Of a stretch of 7,618 nucleotides of DNA, positions 1-6,829 are shown piece after piece. Source of the DNA: Catonella sp963539695 (GTDB lineage Bacteria > Bacillota > Clostridia > Lachnospirales > Lachnospiraceae). The DNA lies in assembly GCA_963539695.1 (NCBI GenBank), contig CAUTOC010000076.1, positions 1-7,618 on the forward strand, given 5' to 3'. How positions within the stretch are numbered: position 1 is the first letter of the stretch; each line of letters begins with the position of its first letter. The notes below the pieces were generated by a model, which did no database searches, was not told the origin of the DNA, and was given only the letters and a program-made list of their open reading frames with translations. Both the position numbers and the translations under genes were made by a program.

Positions 1-34
1 ATATTATAAATACCCTTTATTATCGTACTGATGA

Positions 35-2314
35 TTAACCTCTATTATTATAATTAATCAGACAACCGCTTACAATTATATCCTTTTCCTCATCTGTCAT
101 AGCACCAAGAGATAACTCTATCTCCTTAGTTCCGTTTTCATTTACTATCACAGCCTTCACAGTACTCTCTCCGTTTTCAATAACAGACTTAATGCCCTTT
201 ATATAAATGAAATCACCTTTATGGAAAGGAATATTTTCATCTTCATAAATAAACGGTATCATACCCCAGTTCATTACATTTGAGCGATAACGCTTAGTTG
301 CATAGCTCTTTGCAATATTGGCAAGTCCTCCAAGTACACGCTGACAGCTTGCCGCCTGCTCTCTGGCTGAGCCGTCACCCGGTTTAACCGCATAGATGGC
401 ACTTCCTATCTCCGTAAGTTCAGGCTTAAAATCATCATCATAGGCTTGTAAAATGGCTACCACCTCATTAAGCTTGTCATCACTAAAAACCTTGCCATTA
501 AGCCTCTCCTCTTCCATACTTCTAACCTTCTTTGCCTCACCCACATACTCAGGATCTTTCCTTGAAAGAGTGAACTCTGCAAGTCCAAGAGGGTTTGAGC
601 GGTAGGAACTGGTTTCGCCCGAAGGAATAAGTTCATCAGTTGTAGTAACCGGATCATGGATTTCTGAAACTATCTTAATCAGTATATCATCTGCAAGTTT
701 CTCCATCTTTGGCCAAGGCACAATGTTTGGACCGTATTTAAGCTTGACAGAAAAATCCGGCTTGCCGACACCGTTAAATACCCTGTTATCGTATATTTTC
801 CCGTCATAAAAATACTTAGGATTACTATATGTGGCATCTATCTCACAAGCAGAGGTCAGTCTTCCCTTGTTTGCCGCAGTTGCAGCTATACTTCTTGCAT
901 CCATAAGAGCAACCGAAGCCATTTGTCCGCTTCCCGGCTTGCTTCCTTCCCTGCTTGGGAAGTTTCTTGTAGAATGTCTTATGGAAAATGCTCCGTTTGC
1001 AGGTACATCTCCGGCACCAAAGCAAGGTCCGCAGAAGGCTGATTTTACCACCGCCCCTGTCTCCATAAGAGCCTCTACAGTACCATTTCTTACAAGTTCT
1101 ATGTAAATAGGCTGGCTTGCAGGGTAAAGACTCATAGAGAACTCATCATTTCCTATGTATTTACCTTTAAGTATATCTGCCGCTGCACAAATATTCTCAA
1201 ATCCGCCACCTGCACAGCCTGCTATTATTCCCTGATCTACAAAAATTCTACCGTCTTTAATCTTATCCATAAGTGAAAACTTAATATCTTTACCGAAACT
1301 TATCTTTGCCTTCTCTTCCACCTCATGTAAAATATCCTTAGGATTTTTATTTACCTCATCTATCAAATAGGTATTGCTTGGATGAAACGGCATGGCTATC
1401 ATAGGTCTTACTTTATTAAGGTCAACTTCAATAAGTCCATCATAGTAAGCAGGAGCTGTAAGTTTAAGTTCCTTATAATCCTCAGGGCGTTTATGTATCT
1501 CATAAAACTCCTTAACCTTCTCATCAGTTTCCCAAATAGAAGAAAGACAGGTAGTTTCGGTAGTCATAACATCTATACCTATTCTGTAGTCAACGCTCAG
1601 ATTTTTAATTCCATCTCCGATAAATTCCATTATCTTATTGTTTACATAGCCCTTTTCAAATACCTCACCTATAATAGCAAGGGCTATATCCTGTGGACCT
1701 ACCCCCTTTAGAGGCTCTCCTGTAAGTCTTACAGCTACCACCTCAGGACAGGCAACATCATAAGTCTTGCCAAGCAGCTGCTTAACAAGTTCAGGTCCTC
1801 CCTCTCCTATAGCCATAGTACCAAGTGCACCATATCTGGTGTGACTGTCTGAACCCAGTATCATCCTGCCGCCACCCGCAAGTACCTCTCTTGCAAACTG
1901 ATGAATAACTGCAAGATTAGGCGGTACATACATGCCTCCAAACTTCTTGGCACTGGAAAGTCCAAACATATGGTCATCTTCATTTATAGTACCACCTACC
2001 GCACAAAGCGAATTATGGCAGTTAGTAAGTGCATAAGGCACAGGGAACTGCTTTATACCTGATGCAACCGCTGTCTGCACTATACCTACAAAGGTAATAT
2101 CATGGGAAGCAAGACAATCAAATTTAAGTTTAAGATTATACATATCCTCTGATTTATTATGTGCTTCAAGTATTCTATAAGCTAAAGTATTCTTCTTAGC
2201 CTCTTCTTTTGTTATATTTACACCCTCACCCACAAGCCTCTCTTTTATATCAGTCCCATCCTCAAAAACTTTACCGTTTGCTATATATGCTCCATTTTCC
2301 GACAATCTTATCAT
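35..2314 (-). CDS. Aconitase-superfamily hydratase, YbhJ-like (putative aconitate hydratase)
   Basis: A 759-residue protein of the aconitase/isopropylmalate-isomerase superfamily with core and swivelling C-terminal domain in one chain. Visible landmarks match aconitase: SDSHTRYG at 155-162 (active-site Asp-Ser-His), three probable [4Fe-4S] ligands C367 (in GCAGGG) and C428/C431 (in CGPC), the substrate-binding stretch STRNFPSREG at 448-457, and GSARE at 648-652. In the last, S649 and R651 align with aconitase catalytic Ser642 and Arg644, while A650 replaces the second Ser. By family it should be a cytosolic Fe-S hydro-lyase. Length and overall layout resemble E. coli YbhJ (about 750 residues), whose substrate I do not know to be settled, so true aconitase activity is not assured. 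The ATG start is preceded by GGAG with a 5-nt gap. It is transcribed alone, divergently from pyrB, probably from the promoter at 2377-2405. Family assignment is strong; substrate is open. Confidence 0.9.
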   Translation of the reverse strand: MIRLSENGAYIANGKVFEDGTDIKERLVGEGVNITKEEAKKNTLAYRILEAHNKSEDMYNLKLKFDCLASHDITFVGIVQTAVASGIKQFPVPYALTNCHNSLCAVGGTINEDDHMFGLSSAKKFGGMYVPPNLAVIHQFAREVLAGGGRMILGSDSHTRYGALGTMAIGEGGPELVKQLLGKTYDVACPEVVAVRLTGEPLKGVGPQDIALAIIGEVFEKGYVNNKIMEFIGDGIKNLSVDYRIGIDVMTTETTCLSSIWETDEKVKEFYEIHKRPEDYKELKLTAPAYYDGLIEVDLNKVRPMIAMPFHPSNTYLIDEVNKNPKDILHEVEEKAKISFGKDIKFSLMDKIKDGRIFVDQGIIAGCAGGGFENICAAADILKGKYIGNDEFSMSLYPASQPIYIELVRNGTVEALMETGAVVKSAFCGPCFGAGDVPANGAFSIRHSTRNFPSREGSKPGSGQMASVALMDARSIAATAANKGRLTSACEIDATYSNPKYFYDGKIYDNRVFNGVGKPDFSVKLKYGPNIVPWPKMEKLADDILIKIVSEIHDPVTTTDELIPSGETSSYRSNPLGLAEFTLSRKDPEYVGEAKKVRSMEEERLNGKVFSDDKLNEVVAILQAYDDDFKPELTEIGSAIYAVKPGDGSAREQAASCQRVLGGLANIAKSYATKRYRSNVMNWGMIPFIYEDENIPFHKGDFIYIKGIKSVIENGESTVKAVIVNENGTKEIELSLGAMTDEEKDIIVSGCLINYNNRG

Positions 2315-2323
2315 ATATTCTCC
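2315..2323 (-). promoter_or_regulatory. Ribosome-binding site of the hydratase gene
   Basis: On the minus strand GGAG (2323-2320) is followed by AATAT and then the ATG at 2314-2312. This gives a normal 5-nt spacing and supports the annotated start. Confidence 0.7.
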
Positions 2324-2376
2324 ATTCCTCTGCTATACATGCAGTAGTGAAAGTTATTTGTTCATTGATTTTCCAC

Positions 2377-2405
2377 ATGATATATGATTTTAAAATAAAT
2401 ATCAA
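2377..2405 (-). promoter_or_regulatory. Predicted sigma-A promoter for the hydratase gene
   Basis: Reading the minus strand, a -35 box TTGATA (2405-2400) and a -10 box TATCAT (2382-2377) are separated by exactly 17 nt. Transcription would start near 2370 and leave a leader of roughly 55 nt before the ATG. It points away from the pyrB promoter, and its -35 box is 8 bp from that promoter's -35 box. Prediction by consensus match only. Confidence 0.6.
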
Positions 2406-2413
2406 GCCACCCC

Positions 2414-2442
2414 TTGTCATATTTATAATTCTGTAATAAAAT
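2414..2442 (+). promoter_or_regulatory. Predicted sigma-A promoter for the pyrBI cluster
   Basis: The -35 box TTGTCA (2414-2419) and -10 box TAAAAT (2437-2442) are 17 nt apart, and each differs from consensus at one base. The start point would fall near 2448-2450, giving a leader of about 35 nt to the pyrB ATG. There is no room for a PyrR-type antiterminator/terminator leader, and no T-run at the start point for E. coli pyrBI-style UTP slippage. The two divergent promoters are separated only by GCCACCCC (2406-2413), where one bound regulator could affect both. Confidence 0.65.
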
Positions 2443-2471
2443 TAATCAGATAATACTAACGCACATTAAAT

Positions 2472-2477
2472 AGGAGG
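2472..2477 (+). promoter_or_regulatory. Ribosome-binding site of pyrB
   Basis: A full AGGAGG lies 5 nt before the ATG at 2483. It fixes the pyrB start. Confidence 0.85.
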
Positions 2478-2482
2478 TAATT

Positions 2483-3397
2483 ATGAGGCATCTGATAAGC
2501 CCGCTTGATTTTTCAGTCGATGAAACCAATGATATTTTAAACCTTGCCGGCGATATCTACAGATACCCTGAAAAATACAAGGAAATCTGTCATGGTAAAA
2601 AATTAGCTACATTATTTTATGAACCGAGTACACGAACCCGCCTTTCATTTGAAGCAGCAATGCTTAATCTTGGCGGCAGTGTCCTCGGTTTTTCTGAGAG
2701 TTCCTCAAGTTCAGCCGCAAAGGGTGAAACCGTAGCCGATACAATAAGGGTAATCTCAGCCTATGCTGATATCTGTGCTATGAGACACCCTAAAGAAGGA
2801 GCACCGCAGGTGGCTTCTATGTATTCTGAAATCCCTGTAATAAACGCGGGAGACGGCGGACATAACCATCCTACCCAAACATTTACAGACATACTTACCA
2901 TAAAAGAACTTCGCGGCAATTTAGGAAATATGACAGTGGGACTTTGTGGAGATCTTAAATTCGGAAGAACGGTACATTCCCTTATACAGGAGCTTGTAAG
3001 ATATCCTGAAATTAAATTTGTACTTATTTCTCCGGATGAACTAAAGCTTCCCGAATATGTCAAGACCGAAATCCTTGATGCAAACCACGCACCTTACACT
3101 GAAACAACTTCTCTTGAAAATGCTCTTCCAAATCTTGATGTACTCTATATGACCCGCGTTCAACGCGAGCGTTTCTTTAATGAAGAGGATTATATAAGGC
3201 TTAAAGATACTTACATCCTTGATATGCCAAAACTTGCCAACGCCAAGTCTGACCTTATGATACTGCATCCGCTTCCAAGAGTTAATGAAATATCAACTGA
3301 GGTGGACAATGATAAAAGAGCAACCTACTTCAAGCAAGCGAAATTCGGTGTCTATGTAAGAATGGCTCTGATACTTCGTTTACTTGAGTTAGCATAA
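2483..3397 (+). CDS. pyrB: Aspartate carbamoyltransferase catalytic subunit
   Basis: Catalyses carbamoyl phosphate + L-aspartate to N-carbamoyl-L-aspartate, the committed step of de novo pyrimidine synthesis, in the cytosol. The protein has 304 residues, close to the usual 305-310. All expected active-site elements are visible: STRT at 49-52 (carbamoyl phosphate loop), the SSSSSAAKGE segment with K80 (the loop contributed to the neighbouring subunit, E. coli Ser80/Lys84), R101 in MRHP, H129 in HNHPTQ, R162 in FGRTVHSL, R225 and Q227 in MTRVQRER, and HPLPR at 262-266 closing the aspartate site. The gene directly precedes pyrI with an 11-nt gap, so the enzyme is probably a catalytic/regulatory holoenzyme open to nucleotide allostery. 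Transcription is likely from the promoter at 2414-2442. No truncation or odd residue is seen. Confidence 0.98.
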   Translation: MRHLISPLDFSVDETNDILNLAGDIYRYPEKYKEICHGKKLATLFYEPSTRTRLSFEAAMLNLGGSVLGFSESSSSSAAKGETVADTIRVISAYADICAMRHPKEGAPQVASMYSEIPVINAGDGGHNHPTQTFTDILTIKELRGNLGNMTVGLCGDLKFGRTVHSLIQELVRYPEIKFVLISPDELKLPEYVKTEILDANHAPYTETTSLENALPNLDVLYMTRVQRERFFNEEDYIRLKDTYILDMPKLANAKSDLMILHPLPRVNEISTEVDNDKRATYFKQAKFGVYVRMALILRLLELA

Positions 3398-3408
3398 GGA
3401 GGTAAAGC

Positions 3409-3840
3409 ATGTTAAATATAAGCGGTCTTAATTCCGGTTATGTAATTGACCATATCCCTGCAGGGCTGTCAATGTCCATTTACAACTACCTAAATCTCGG
3501 CAAATACGATCATCAGATAGCCATTATAAAAAATGCAAGAAGCTCTAAAATGGGTAAAAAAGATATAATTAAAATAGAAGGAATCCCCGAGGATTTAAAT
3601 CTTGAACTTCTATCCATATTTGGAGATGACATAACTGTAAATGTTATCGTAGACGGAGTTATAAAAGATAAACTTCACCCAAGCCTTCCTGAAACGGTAA
3701 ATAATATTTTTGTCTGCAAAAATCCACGCTGTATAACCTCAGCAGAGCGTGGGCTTAAACATATTTTTAAACTTACTGACAAAGCAAACCGAACTTATCG
3801 CTGTATCTACTGTGAACAGGCTTATAAGATGAACAAATAG
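3409..3840 (+). CDS. pyrI: Aspartate carbamoyltransferase regulatory subunit
   Basis: This is the regulatory chain that binds nucleotide effectors and bridges catalytic trimers; it has no enzymatic activity of its own. It has 143 residues, about ten fewer than E. coli PyrI because the N-terminus begins almost at the family motif VIDHIPAG (12-19). Residues 1-95 form the allosteric domain, including the GKKD segment at 49-52 and LNLELLSIFGDDITVNVI at 63-80. The C-terminal zinc domain has four cysteines, C103, C108, C132 and C135, in the family pattern Cys-x4-Cys...Cys-x2-Cys that holds Zn and contacts PyrB. AAGGAGGT (3396-3403) overlaps the pyrB stop codon and sits 5-6 nt before this ATG, so the two subunits are co-transcribed and probably translated in coupled fashion. 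Which nucleotides inhibit or activate it cannot be read from the sequence. Confidence 0.97.
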   Translation: MLNISGLNSGYVIDHIPAGLSMSIYNYLNLGKYDHQIAIIKNARSSKMGKKDIIKIEGIPEDLNLELLSIFGDDITVNVIVDGVIKDKLHPSLPETVNNIFVCKNPRCITSAERGLKHIFKLTDKANRTYRCIYCEQAYKMNK

Positions 3841-3855
3841 CAGAAACGGAGGATC

Positions 3856-4074
3856 ATGGAAAAACATAAAGAAAAAGAAACCAAACTTAAAAAAATTAAA
3901 AGAGTGCTTGCCCTTATAGGTATTGTTCTGCTTTTAGGGCTTTACGGAGTTACACTTATAACTTCATTTTTGGCAAGTCCAATCTCTCACACACTATTTA
4001 TAGCAAGTCTTGTATGTACAGGTTTTATTCCTGTCGCAATTTATATATTTATCTGGTTGCTTAAATTTAGATAA
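3856..4074 (+). CDS. Small two-helix membrane protein, unknown function
   Basis: I do not recognise this 72-residue protein. Residues 1-16 are strongly basic and charged (Lys/Glu-rich), followed by two predicted membrane helices at about 17-39 and 46-69 and a short basic tail (LKFR). The positive-inside rule puts both ends in the cytoplasm, forming a hairpin. GGAGG (3848-3852) precedes the ATG by only 3 nt, which is tight but usable; there is no other Met. It starts 15 nt after the pyrI stop and ends before the terminator at 4154-4191, so it should be expressed with pyrBI. Position alone does not prove a role in pyrimidine metabolism. It is a real gene by its RBS, position and coherent membrane topology, but the function is unknown. 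Confidence 0.75.
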   Translation: MEKHKEKETKLKKIKRVLALIGIVLLLGLYGVTLITSFLASPISHTLFIASLVCTGFIPVAIYIFIWLLKFR

Positions 4075-4153
4075 ACCACTATTATTACTGTTAAAAATAA
4101 ACTTATAAAAAATTTATTTAATAATCATCAAAAATTAAATTTTAATAACTTAA

Positions 4154-4191
4154 AATGCTGTCATTCTCTACCCAAAGAATATGACAGCATT
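4154..4191. terminator. Intrinsic terminator, probably bidirectional
   Basis: The arm AATGCTGTC (4154-4162) pairs with GACAGCATT (4183-4191). The stem continues as ATTCT (4163-4167) with AGAAT (4176-4180) past an AT bulge, around a loop of about 8 nt. Plus-strand transcripts then meet a moderately T-rich tract (TGTTTGATTTTT), and minus-strand transcripts meet TTTTAAGTTATT. It lies between the convergent pyr cluster and the CAP-protein gene, whose stop codon is 10 nt away. The upstream 4075-4153 stretch is plain AT-rich DNA. Confidence 0.8.
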
Positions 4192-4200
4192 GTTTGATTT

Positions 4201-5805
4201 TTAATGATTTTCATAATAAAGGCATTTTTGAACTTTACTATAATCACCATATAATCTCGTATTTCCAACTTTTACAAAAGAACGGGTTTTTATATAATAA
4301 GTATTGTTAAGCGACATTTTCTTTATTACAAATTTTGTATTTTTAGGTGAATTAGAAAACATTTTTTTAGCTTTCTTAAATTTTTCATTTGTAGAATACA
4401 AAACTTCATAACCACTTACTGTATCATTTTTTTCTACTTTAATTTCAATTACATCATTTTTACCCTTTTGTACTATATCTGCATTATGAATATCTCCCTT
4501 GCTTGGAATAACTTTAATCATATATGTTTTAGTAACTTTTCCATCTAAACTGGAAGCAGTTACTTTTGCTATTCCATATTTTTTAGCAATAATAACTTCA
4601 TTACACTCTTTCTTAGAGCCATCAATACTGTTAACTGTAATTATTCCATCTTTAGTATAAGTATTTGACAATTTTAATACATCACTGTCAGTAGAAATTT
4701 TTAAATCATTAATTGCATTTTCAGGAACAGCTTTAAAATTTAAGTTTACTTCCTCTCCAATTTCAATTTTATTAGGAATACCATCCACTTCTATATCTGT
4801 AACAGGTACCAAATCAAAAAATGAAACCTGATAAGAAAGTGGTCTATTAAGTCCTGTAATTGTAACCTTGAATTTATCTCCATTAATATACTTCTCTATA
4901 CCGAAAGGCTTAAATATTATACATCCACGCTGTCCATAACGATCATTATTTACATTAAAATATCCGTCAGAACTTTTTGTTTTACTAAAATTCCAAACTT
5001 TATTATCTCCAAGTCTTCTAAGTTCTACATTTACACCGGAGGTAGGCACTTCATACCCCATTGATATGCTCCAAGGATAGTCTTTATCAAAATAATCAAC
5101 AGGCATATTTTGAGCAGGCCATGCTATACCGTACTCATTTACTGTTTCATTTTTGTTACTAACTGCGTATGTTGATAAGTATTTATTGTAATATCCAAAA
5201 CCGGTAGCTGTCATATAAGGATTTAATATCCAGCGTCTATGCCCCAGTTTTTCTATATTGGAAGAATTTTCATCTTCTGCATATACAAAAACCATTCCGC
5301 TGCTTAGATTATCATATCCCATTCCGACATTACTGCGTTTAGCACCTTCTTTACATATTTTATATAATTCATCCGACATACCTTCCGGCTTATCAGGATA
5401 ATGTGTAAGTACATTATTTATAGCATTTATAACACTTGCTCCCTGAGCAAGTGTCACATAATCTTCATTTAACACAACATTAGGTTTAATACCCGCTATA
5501 TAACGCATTTGATTTACCGCATTAAGTGCTGACTGCAAAGTTTCATTATTTAACTTTCCAAGAGAGTATGGCGGGGTATTTAGCGGTTTCTCATCGTATG
5601 CTGCCGGTGAATTAAAATCAGCGGGATGATTTTTTACAAATTCTCTTATTTCATTTTCTGTATGATAAGCTACATTTATGCCGGTTGCAGTTATTTCTTC
5701 TGCTTTTGTAATATTGTTCACACTCCCACGAACCGATGACATACCGGAAATAAACATACTTGCTAATAACACTGCAACTATTTTATTTTTTATACCTTTT
5801 CTCAT
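4201..5805 (-). CDS. Secreted CAP/SCP-domain protein with Ig-like and Fn3-like C-terminal domains
   Basis: An exported protein of 534 residues from the ATG at 5805, or 535 from the TTG one codon upstream; numbering here uses 535. Residues 1-36 form a signal peptide (KGIKNK basic start, then VAVLLASMFISGM). Residues about 88-235 are a CAP (SCP/PR-1-like) domain with LNAVNQMRYIAGIKP (95-109), LTHYPDKP (134-141) and LGHRRWILNP (188-197). Residues about 333-435 look like a bacterial Ig-like (BIG2) domain, ending in GIAKVTASSLDGK...TYMIKVIP. Residues about 455-528 look like the Fn3-type repeat common in clostridial surface proteins (SGYEVLYSTNEKFKKAKK...YYIKTRSF...YGDYSKVQK). No sortase motif or C-terminal membrane anchor is present, so it is probably released or wall-associated. 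CAP domains in bacteria have no single agreed activity. AAGGAG (5820-5815) is 9 nt from the ATG and 6 nt from the TTG. An earlier ATG at 5813 hits a stop after two codons. Confidence 0.88.
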   Translation of the reverse strand: MRKGIKNKIVAVLLASMFISGMSSVRGSVNNITKAEEITATGINVAYHTENEIREFVKNHPADFNSPAAYDEKPLNTPPYSLGKLNNETLQSALNAVNQMRYIAGIKPNVVLNEDYVTLAQGASVINAINNVLTHYPDKPEGMSDELYKICKEGAKRSNVGMGYDNLSSGMVFVYAEDENSSNIEKLGHRRWILNPYMTATGFGYYNKYLSTYAVSNKNETVNEYGIAWPAQNMPVDYFDKDYPWSISMGYEVPTSGVNVELRRLGDNKVWNFSKTKSSDGYFNVNNDRYGQRGCIIFKPFGIEKYINGDKFKVTITGLNRPLSYQVSFFDLVPVTDIEVDGIPNKIEIGEEVNLNFKAVPENAINDLKISTDSDVLKLSNTYTKDGIITVNSIDGSKKECNEVIIAKKYGIAKVTASSLDGKVTKTYMIKVIPSKGDIHNADIVQKGKNDVIEIKVEKNDTVSGYEVLYSTNEKFKKAKKMFSNSPKNTKFVIKKMSLNNTYYIKTRSFVKVGNTRLYGDYSKVQKCLYYENH

Positions 5806-5814
5806 CAAACCATT

Positions 5815-5820
5815 CTCCTT
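5815..5820 (-). promoter_or_regulatory. Ribosome-binding site of the CAP-protein gene
   Basis: AAGGAG on the minus strand. Its spacing of 9 nt to ATG (5805) and 6 nt to TTG (5808) leaves two possible starts one codon apart. ATG is preferred as the stronger codon. Confidence 0.65.
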
Positions 5821-5837
5821 TTCTATGTAGACAAAAC

Positions 5838-5891
5838 CTCTGCAAACAGCATAATTGTAAGCAGGCTGACAAATTATGTTATATTGCAGAG
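5838..5891 (-). terminator. Long imperfect hairpin, likely terminator of the toxin-cassette operon
   Basis: CTCTGCAA (5838-5845) is a perfect inverted match to TTGCAGAG (5884-5891). Inside it, CATAATT (5850-5856) matches AATTATG (5872-5878), and GT/AC extend the inner stem around the loop 5859-5868. On the minus strand the hairpin is followed by GTTTTGTC, a weak U-tract. It lies 35 nt after the DUF4176 stop and just before the RBS of the CAP-protein gene. It could equally be a 5' leader structure of that gene. I found no convincing promoter between it and 5926. Confidence 0.5.
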
Positions 5892-5925
5892 TATTTCATA
5901 AATAATTTGAATTAAATATAAATAT

Positions 5926-6195
5926 TTACCTATTTAACAATAAATTTCTTGTGAATAATTCTTCATCATCTTCATATCCAACAAAATAAATCTCTTCAAT
6001 TTCACTATGATTAAAAAAGACATTATATTTTTCACTAAGGTTTCCTTCTGGATATAAGCAGGCTACATAATCCCATATTCTTCCTGGCGGAGCCTGTTTT
6101 TGTTTTCTACCAAATATCATTATTTTTTTTGTTCCATTTACCAAGCGCACAACTGAACCAATCGGCAAATATTTTTCTTTAATTATACTAGACAT
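5926..6195 (-). CDS. DUF4176 family protein (T7SS-cassette-associated)
   Basis: A small soluble protein of 89 residues with the DUF4176 signature: YLPIGSVVRLVNGTKKIMIFGR at 9-30 (shown to place the motif), WDYVACLYPEG at 41-51, FFNHSEIEEIYFVGYEDDEE at 60-79. The family has no established biochemical function as far as I know. In Firmicutes it recurs beside WXG100/LXG-type secreted toxins of the type VIIb system, and an accessory or adaptor role is inferred from that. I chose ATG at 6195 rather than an upstream start at 6213 because AGGAGG (6206-6201) ends 5 nt before it and the signature begins right after. The start overlaps the end of the preceding gene by 8 nt (ATGTCTAG), so translation is probably coupled. 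No signal peptide or membrane segment. Confidence 0.85.
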   Translation of the reverse strand: MSSIIKEKYLPIGSVVRLVNGTKKIMIFGRKQKQAPPGRIWDYVACLYPEGNLSEKYNVFFNHSEIEEIYFVGYEDDEELFTRNLLLNR

Positions 6196-6829
6196 CGTTA
6201 CCTCCTGTAGCAATATGATATTTATTAAGTATGTTCTGCACTCTGTTAGAAAATATCAGCTCATTCTGATCCATATCGCAAATTTTAATATTAAATCCTA
6301 GGTTATCATAAAAAGAATGCAGAATAACTTCAGCTTTTTCAAAAATATAACTTTTATCCTGAAATAGTGGTTTATCTCTAAATGCAGCGATTTTTAAAAG
6401 ATTACCACATTCCCATACCAAACTATCATTTACAATTTCTGTTAAAAGGCGTATGTCATTAGGCGGAATTTCAATAAAATAATCTCCATCCTCATTTTGA
6501 ATAACAAAATATAATTCGTTAATGTTTTCATCTAGTTGATCAAGAGACATGGTTTTATCAATTAATTTGTCCAAATGGACTATTGCATAGAAATCCTTCA
6601 TAATACTTAACAAAATATCTCTCTGTATATCAAGCCATAAACTACTTTCATCTGCTAATTTAATATTCTCAGGCTTTAAATACAACATATATTCAGAGTT
6701 TTCTACATTTTTTTCAAAATATATGCCATTAAAAAAATCTGACTTATTATTTATTGATTTGCTTAACAATCGCTTTTCCACCTTCTTTTCCCAATAATGT
6801 ACCGAATATTCCTCCAATAATTCCACCAA
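6188..6829 (-). CDS. Unrecognised soluble protein, candidate immunity or chaperone/adaptor protein
   Basis: Up to 213 residues; I do not recognise the family. It is acidic overall, with alternating helical and strand-like stretches, no signal peptide and no membrane helix. Features include LWLDIQRDILLSIMKDFYAIVHLDKLIDK (64-92, likely helical), a strand-like segment ELYFVIQNEDGDYFIEIPPNDIRLLTEIV (105-133), and EKAEVILHSFYDNLGFNIKICDMDQNELIF (164-193). Its start is uncertain. TTG at 6829 has GGAGG (6839-6835) 5 nt upstream but lies 83 nt inside the toxin gene, where GGA-GGN glycine codons make such sites by chance. TTG at 6769, after AAGGTGG, would give 193 residues and a 23-nt overlap. The first in-frame ATG (codon 48) is too deep to be likely. 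Position directly after a toxin end suggests immunity; position before DUF4176 also fits a T7SSb targeting or adaptor protein. Both are inference. Confidence 0.7.
   Translation of the reverse strand: MVELLEEYSVHYWEKKVEKRLLSKSINNKSDFFNGIYFEKNVENSEYMLYLKPENIKLADESSLWLDIQRDILLSIMKDFYAIVHLDKLIDKTMSLDQLDENINELYFVIQNEDGDYFIEIPPNDIRLLTEIVNDSLVWECGNLLKIAAFRDKPLFQDKSYIFEKAEVILHSFYDNLGFNIKICDMDQNELIFSNRVQNILNKYHIATGGNDV
6196..6206 (-). promoter_or_regulatory. Ribosome-binding site deciding the DUF4176 start
   Basis: AGGAGG (6206-6201) plus TAACG precedes ATG 6195. It lies within the last codons of the upstream 213-residue gene, so ribosomes finishing that gene would be placed on it. This excludes the longer 95-residue reading from 6213. 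Confidence 0.8.

Noticed and set aside
831..1711. Plus-strand and second minus-strand frames inside the hydratase gene
   Set aside because: They overlap a full-length conserved enzyme, lack RBSs and have no recognisable content.
2761..3268. Two minus-strand frames inside pyrB
   Set aside because: Shadows of a fully conserved pyrB coding sequence; no initiation signals.
4080..4150. AT-rich palindromic stretch after the small membrane-protein gene
   Set aside because: Short AAAATT/AATTTT matches are expected by chance in such AT-rich DNA. There is no GC-containing stem or repeat structure until the hairpin at 4154.
5854..5872. TTGTCA and TACAAT boxes upstream of the CAP-protein gene as a promoter
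   Set aside because: The boxes are only 7 nt apart, far from the 17-nt optimum, and lie within the hairpin arms.
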